Shown here: positions 60,679-64,000 of the stretch, piece after piece | Layout of the letters: each line of letters starts with the position of its first letter | Numbering within the stretch: position 1 is the first letter of the stretch | NCBI RefSeq assembly: GCF_000013045.1 | Contig: NC_007677.1 | Location: forward strand, 496,001-560,000 | Direction of reading: 5' to 3' | DNA length: 64,000 nucleotides | DNA from: Salinibacter ruber DSM 13855 | GTDB taxonomy: Bacteria > Bacteroidota > Rhodothermia > Rhodothermales > Salinibacteraceae | Program-made: the position numbers and the translations under genes | The notes under the pieces: generated by a model | Databases searched by the model: none | Told to the model about the DNA's origin: nothing | What the model saw: only the letters and a program-made list of their open reading frames with translations

Positions 60679-61878
60679 ATGAGCGACGAATCGTCCGACG
60701 GGACCGTGGATCCGGACCCCAACGGCTCGGCGGAGGCGCCCGCGGCGCTCGTGCTGGGCGGGGGCGGAGCCCGGGCCGCCTACCAGACCGGTGTCCTTCA
60801 CTACGTGGGGGAGGCGTTCCCGGACGCGTCGATGCCGCTCATGACGGGCGTGTCGGCGGGGTCCATCAACGCGGCCCACCTCGCGGCCGACCCCGGGCCG
60901 TGGAAGGCCCGCACCGCACGGCTCGTGCGCTACTGGGAGGGCCTGACGGCGGACGATGTATTTGCGCCGCGCTCCCCCTGGGCGATTGCGCGGTCGATGC
61001 TGTGGGGGAGGCCGAGCAAAACACAAACCCTTCTGGACACATCCCCCCTCCGCGCCTACCTCGACCGGCGCCTACCGACGGACGACGCGGGGCGGCTCAC
61101 GGGCGTGGCCGACAACCTGGAGGCGGGGCGCCTCAAGGGCCTTGCCATCTCCACCTCCAACTACGCCACCCTCCAGACGGTAACGTGGGTGCAGGGCTGC
61201 TCGATGCACGACTGGGAGCGTCCCAACCGGGTTGGGCGCCGGGCACGCCTCGGCCTCGACCACGTGATGGCCTCCACGGCCCTACCCATGGTGTTTCCGG
61301 CGGTGCGCCTCGACGACGCCTGGTACGGCGACGGGGGGCTTCGCATGCTCGATCCCCTCGCGCCGGCCGTCCACCTGGGGGCGGATCGCCTCTTCGTCGT
61401 CTCGACCCGCTACGAGCGGTCCCAGGCCGAGGCCAACCGGTCGGCCCGCACGCCGGCCTACCCGTCGCTCTTCCAGATGATGGGCATTCTTGCCAACGTG
61501 CTCATGCTCGACGTGCTGGAGCACGACGCCGCCGTGCTGCGCCGCATCAACCGCCTCGTGCGGAAGCTGCGCCCCGGGACGCACGAGCCGCTGCGGCCCA
61601 TCGACCTGCTCGTCCTGCGGCCGTCGGTCGACCTCGGGGCCCTGGCGGGCGACTACCAGATGGACCTCGGTGGCGCCATGGGGACGCTTCTGTCTTCCGT
61701 CCAGTGGCGCACCGATCCCCCGCCCGACTGGTGGAGCATGCTGCTCTTTCAGCCCGACTATCTGGACCGCCTCCTTGAGATCGGATACAACGACGCGCGG
61801 CGCCAGCACGACCGCATCGAGGCCTTCTTTGCGCGGGAGCCGGTCGATCAGTCCACGTCCACGTTCTTCCGCTCGTAG
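60679..61878 (+). CDS. Patatin-like phospholipase
   Basis: The protein has 399 residues. The patatin fold shows its oxyanion loop in LVLGGGGARAAYQTG (about 25-39), the GxSxG nucleophile in MTGVSAGSINAAH (Ser about 60) and the catalytic Asp in WYGDGGLRMLDPL (about 216). The middle has a hydrophobic ALPMVFPAVRLDDAWYG segment. No signal peptide is present, so it is probably cytoplasmic or peripheral. Such enzymes hydrolyse acyl chains from lipids. Its 3' end overlaps the 3' end of folA by 31 bp on the other strand. Confidence 0.9.
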   Translation: MSDESSDGTVDPDPNGSAEAPAALVLGGGGARAAYQTGVLHYVGEAFPDASMPLMTGVSAGSINAAHLAADPGPWKARTARLVRYWEGLTADDVFAPRSPWAIARSMLWGRPSKTQTLLDTSPLRAYLDRRLPTDDAGRLTGVADNLEAGRLKGLAISTSNYATLQTVTWVQGCSMHDWERPNRVGRRARLGLDHVMASTALPMVFPAVRLDDAWYGDGGLRMLDPLAPAVHLGADRLFVVSTRYERSQAEANRSARTPAYPSLFQMMGILANVLMLDVLEHDAAVLRRINRLVRKLRPGTHEPLRPIDLLVLRPSVDLGALAGDYQMDLGGAMGTLLSSVQWRTDPPPDWWSMLLFQPDYLDRLLEIGYNDARRQHDRIEAFFAREPVDQSTSTFFRS

Positions 61879-62357
61879 GTGACGAAGCGGAAGCCGTCCC
61901 GGGCGTCCACGGCGGTCTCCTCAAACACGTCCCCGATGAGGTGCTCGAACGGGGGGAAGAAGGTGTCGCCCTCGTACGCGCCCTCCACCAGGGTGAGCTC
62001 GAGCCGGTCGGCGTGCGGGAGAAATTGTTCGTAGACGGACTCGCCCCCGCCGATGAAGACGGTGGCGTCGTCGGGCAGGGCCGCCAGGGCCGCGTCGACG
62101 GACGCGTAGGTGTCGACCTCGGGATACGCCTCGTAGTCGTCCTGCGTGGTGAGGACCACCATCTTTCGGTCGGGCAGCGGGCCGCCGAACTGGTGCACGA
62201 TGGACTCGAACGTGCGGCGGCCCATCAAGAGGGGGTGCCCGGTGGTGAGTTGCTTGAAGCGCTTCAGGTCCTCCGGGATGTGCCAGGGCAGGTCTTTGTC
62301 CTGACCGATGACCCGGTTGTCTTCGGCGACGGCGGCGATGATGACGAGCTCGGGCAT
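61848..62357 (-). CDS. folA: Dihydrofolate reductase
   Basis: The enzyme has 169 residues from ATG 62357 (MPELVIIAAVAEDNRVIGQD), the normal length. It reduces dihydrofolate to tetrahydrofolate with NADPH. Active-site segments: DKDLPWHIPEDLKRFKQLT (about 20-38, with Trp and the catalytic Asp/Glu region), LLMGRRTFESI (about 43-53) and VFIGGGESVYEQFL (about 101-114). The TTGHPLLMGRRTFESI motif is diagnostic. The upstream amidase gene on the same strand ends 51 bp before this start, suggesting one transcript. Confidence 0.95.
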   Translation of the reverse strand: MPELVIIAAVAEDNRVIGQDKDLPWHIPEDLKRFKQLTTGHPLLMGRRTFESIVHQFGGPLPDRKMVVLTTQDDYEAYPEVDTYASVDAALAALPDDATVFIGGGESVYEQFLPHADRLELTLVEGAYEGDTFFPPFEHLIGDVFEETAVDARDGFRFVTYERKNVDVD

Positions 62358-62408
62358 GAGGGCAGCGGCAAGATCAAAGGTTGGAAGAGAAGCGGAAGAG
62401 AACGCCAT

Positions 62409-63875
62409 TCAGGCGCTGTCGTCGGTACGGGGCGCCTCGGCGAGGGACGCAGGGGCCGGGTCACAGCCTAGTACTGCTTCCAGGCGTCGGCCCGCCGCGA
62501 GAAGTGTTGCGTCCGCTCCGTGGCGGGCGTGCACCTGGAGGCCGATGGGCCGCCCGGTCGGCGTGCGTCCGGCGGGCAGGGTGAGGATGGGGTGGCCCAG
62601 GACGGCGGTCGGGCAGTTGTAGGGGGCGATGGGGAGGGCGTAGGGCACCGAGACGCCCTCAAGGGTTCGGGCGGCCCCGGTGGGGCGGTGCGTGAAGGTG
62701 GGGGTGGCGGCCACGGGCGTCACCCACAGGTCCCAGTCGTCGAAGAAGGCGTCGAGGCCGTCGGCGAGGGCGGCCCTGCGGTCGAGGGCCCGAAAGTAGC
62801 CGCGGGGGCCGAGCGAGGCGCCCTTCGCCATGCGTCCGGCGAGCGAGCCGAACTTGGACCGGACGTAGCCCTGCCACACGAGCTGCTTCAACGGCGGGGT
62901 GCGCAGGGGGGCGGGCAGGCCGGCCGTGAGCTCGAAGCCCTGGATGCGGGCCCAGGTGTCAAACGCGTCCTCCACGTCGAACGGAGCGGGCCGGCGCTTG
63001 ACCTCGCACCCGGCGGCGCCCCAGGCGGTGGTGGCGTCGCGGAGCACACGCTGGGTGTCGGTGTCAGCGGGGACGCCGCCCAGCTCCGGCGTCACGGCGA
63101 TGCGGAGGGCATCGGGGGACGGCGTCGCCGGTGCGGACGCTGCCGGGTCGGCCCCACAGAGCGCCGCCCACTCCAGCTGCAGGTCCTCTACCGTGCGGGC
63201 CATGGGCCCAGCGACGGCAATGTGGCGCACGGTGGCCGGGCGGTCGGGCGGGCGGATGCCCCGGAGGGGCCCGTCCTCGGTTGGACGCAGGCCCGCCACG
63301 CCGCAGAAGTGGGACGGAATGCGGATCGAGCCGGCCACGTCCGCGCCCAGCTCCAGCGGCGTGAGGCCCGCCGCAAGGGCCGCCGCGGAGCCGCCCGAGC
63401 TGCCACCGGGCGTACAGTCGAGCGCCCATGGGTTGTTGGCACGGCCAAAATTTGGATGGTCGCACTGCCAGTCGTAGGCCGCCAGGGGCAGGTTCGTCTT
63501 GCCCATCAGGACGCCCCCGGCCTCCTTCAAGCAGGCCACCTGCGGGGCGTCCGCGGCGGGCACAAAGTCGGCGTAGTGGGGCAGGGCGTACGTGGTGCGC
63601 AGGCCGGCCGTCGAGAACTGGTCCTTGACGGTGAACGGGACGCCGTGGAGGGGGCCCCACACCTCGTCCCGGGCCAGGGCCGCGTCGGCGGCGTTCGCCC
63701 GGGCGCGAGCCCGCTCCGCGTCGAGGGTCACCACGGCGTTGACGGCCGGATTTTGGCGCTCAATGCGGTCCAGGTGCGCCTCCAGTACCTCGACGGCGGA
63801 GACCTCGCGGGCACGAATGCGACGGGCCAACTCAACGGCGGAGCAGGATGTGAGGTCGGGCACGTTGCGGAACAC
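62409..63875 (-). CDS. Amidase (amidase-signature family)
   Basis: The protein has 488 residues from GTG 63875. GTG 63863 or ATG 63992 are also possible; the leading residues of the latter look non-coding, while VPDLTSCSAVELARRIRARE is a normal amidase start. The Ser-cisSer-Lys triad is visible: Lys in GVPFTVKDQFS (about 84), the glycine/serine-rich signature CTPGGSSGGSAAALAAG (about 153-169) and the nucleophile Ser in DVAGSIRIPSHFCG (about 181). It hydrolyses an amide bond; the substrate is unknown. No GatC/GatB-type neighbour is seen, so it is probably not GatA. Confidence 0.85.
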   Translation of the reverse strand: MFRNVPDLTSCSAVELARRIRAREVSAVEVLEAHLDRIERQNPAVNAVVTLDAERARARANAADAALARDEVWGPLHGVPFTVKDQFSTAGLRTTYALPHYADFVPAADAPQVACLKEAGGVLMGKTNLPLAAYDWQCDHPNFGRANNPWALDCTPGGSSGGSAAALAAGLTPLELGADVAGSIRIPSHFCGVAGLRPTEDGPLRGIRPPDRPATVRHIAVAGPMARTVEDLQLEWAALCGADPAASAPATPSPDALRIAVTPELGGVPADTDTQRVLRDATTAWGAAGCEVKRRPAPFDVEDAFDTWARIQGFELTAGLPAPLRTPPLKQLVWQGYVRSKFGSLAGRMAKGASLGPRGYFRALDRRAALADGLDAFFDDWDLWVTPVAATPTFTHRPTGAARTLEGVSVPYALPIAPYNCPTAVLGHPILTLPAGRTPTGRPIGLQVHARHGADATLLAAGRRLEAVLGCDPAPASLAEAPRTDDSA

Positions 63876-64000
63876 GGGGAGGCAAAAACCGACGAACCTT
63901 TGCTCGTACGGGGGGACGGGCCGCGAGATTCCGTTCGGCCTCCGAACTGCCGGCCCAGGCCCAAAAAATAAGGACCCGAAGCCCCCGGTCAACCGTCGAC

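Noticed and set aside
62255-62268. GAAGCGCTTC palindrome as a further operator copy
   Set aside because: It lies inside folA and encodes the conserved LKRF segment. It shows that the short core can occur by chance, so only copies in non-coding DNA with the full 12-bp pattern were counted.
1-64000. CRISPR array, prophage, insertion sequence or rRNA
   Set aside because: No regularly spaced repeat series, transposase, integrase or phage structural gene was recognised, and no rRNA-like stretch was seen.

Overview
This 64 kb window is a chromosomal segment of a high-GC, densely coding bacterium of the Bacteroidota/Rhodothermota type. The evidence is a SusC/SusD pair, many intergenic gaps without a clear Shine-Dalgarno sequence, a split Nuo operon, and proteins very rich in Asp and Glu (for example NuoC, NuoE and LepA). 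The acidic proteins suggest a salt-in extreme halophile. Salinibacter is my best guess, from general resemblance only.

Layout. 1-3.9 kb: the 3' end of a GH13 amylase-type enzyme, a small secreted protein, a 5-formyl-THF cyclo-ligase-like protein and an MFS transporter. 4-22.8 kb: a large co-oriented amino-sugar utilisation locus with SusC, SusD, a GH20 beta-N-acetylhexosaminidase, a LacI-family regulator, a CBM9-like protein, two sodium:solute symporters, a NagZ-type GH3 enzyme fused to a beta-lactamase-like domain, and a BadF-type sugar kinase. Three promoters in this locus carry the same 12-bp palindrome (GGRACCGCTTCC or its complement) at a nearly fixed distance upstream of a plausible -35/-10 pair. 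They look like one regulon of the local LacI protein, with the operator placed where an activator would bind. Together the genes would import chitin- or peptidoglycan-derived oligosaccharides through the outer membrane, trim GlcNAc from them in the periplasm, import the monosaccharides by Na+ symport and phosphorylate them.

22.9-29.2 kb: two small membrane proteins, a small zinc-ribbon protein, a CAU-anticodon tRNA, a CBS-domain protein, a serine carboxypeptidase, and tdh/kbl (threonine to glycine). 29.2-35.4 kb: an Lrp/AsnC regulator divergent from tdh, then glnA, purB, a GH15 enzyme and an overlapping membrane protein. 35.5-40.2 kb: a lipoprotein, a one-TM protein, an M19 dipeptidase and a TonB-dependent receptor.

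40.4-48.5 kb: the peripheral-arm half of complex I (nuoABCDEF, a lipoprotein gene, then nuoG). No nuoH-N follows. 48.6-64 kb: a broken DUF421 gene, a membrane protein, nadE, lspA, lepA, a secreted protein, lepB, an L,D-transpeptidase, a TrkA-N potassium channel, a small conserved Bacteroidota protein, a DoxX protein with a Cys-rich tail, a patatin-like phospholipase, folA and an amidase.

No CRISPR array, insertion sequence, prophage or rRNA was found. All family assignments come from motifs read by eye; no search was run.
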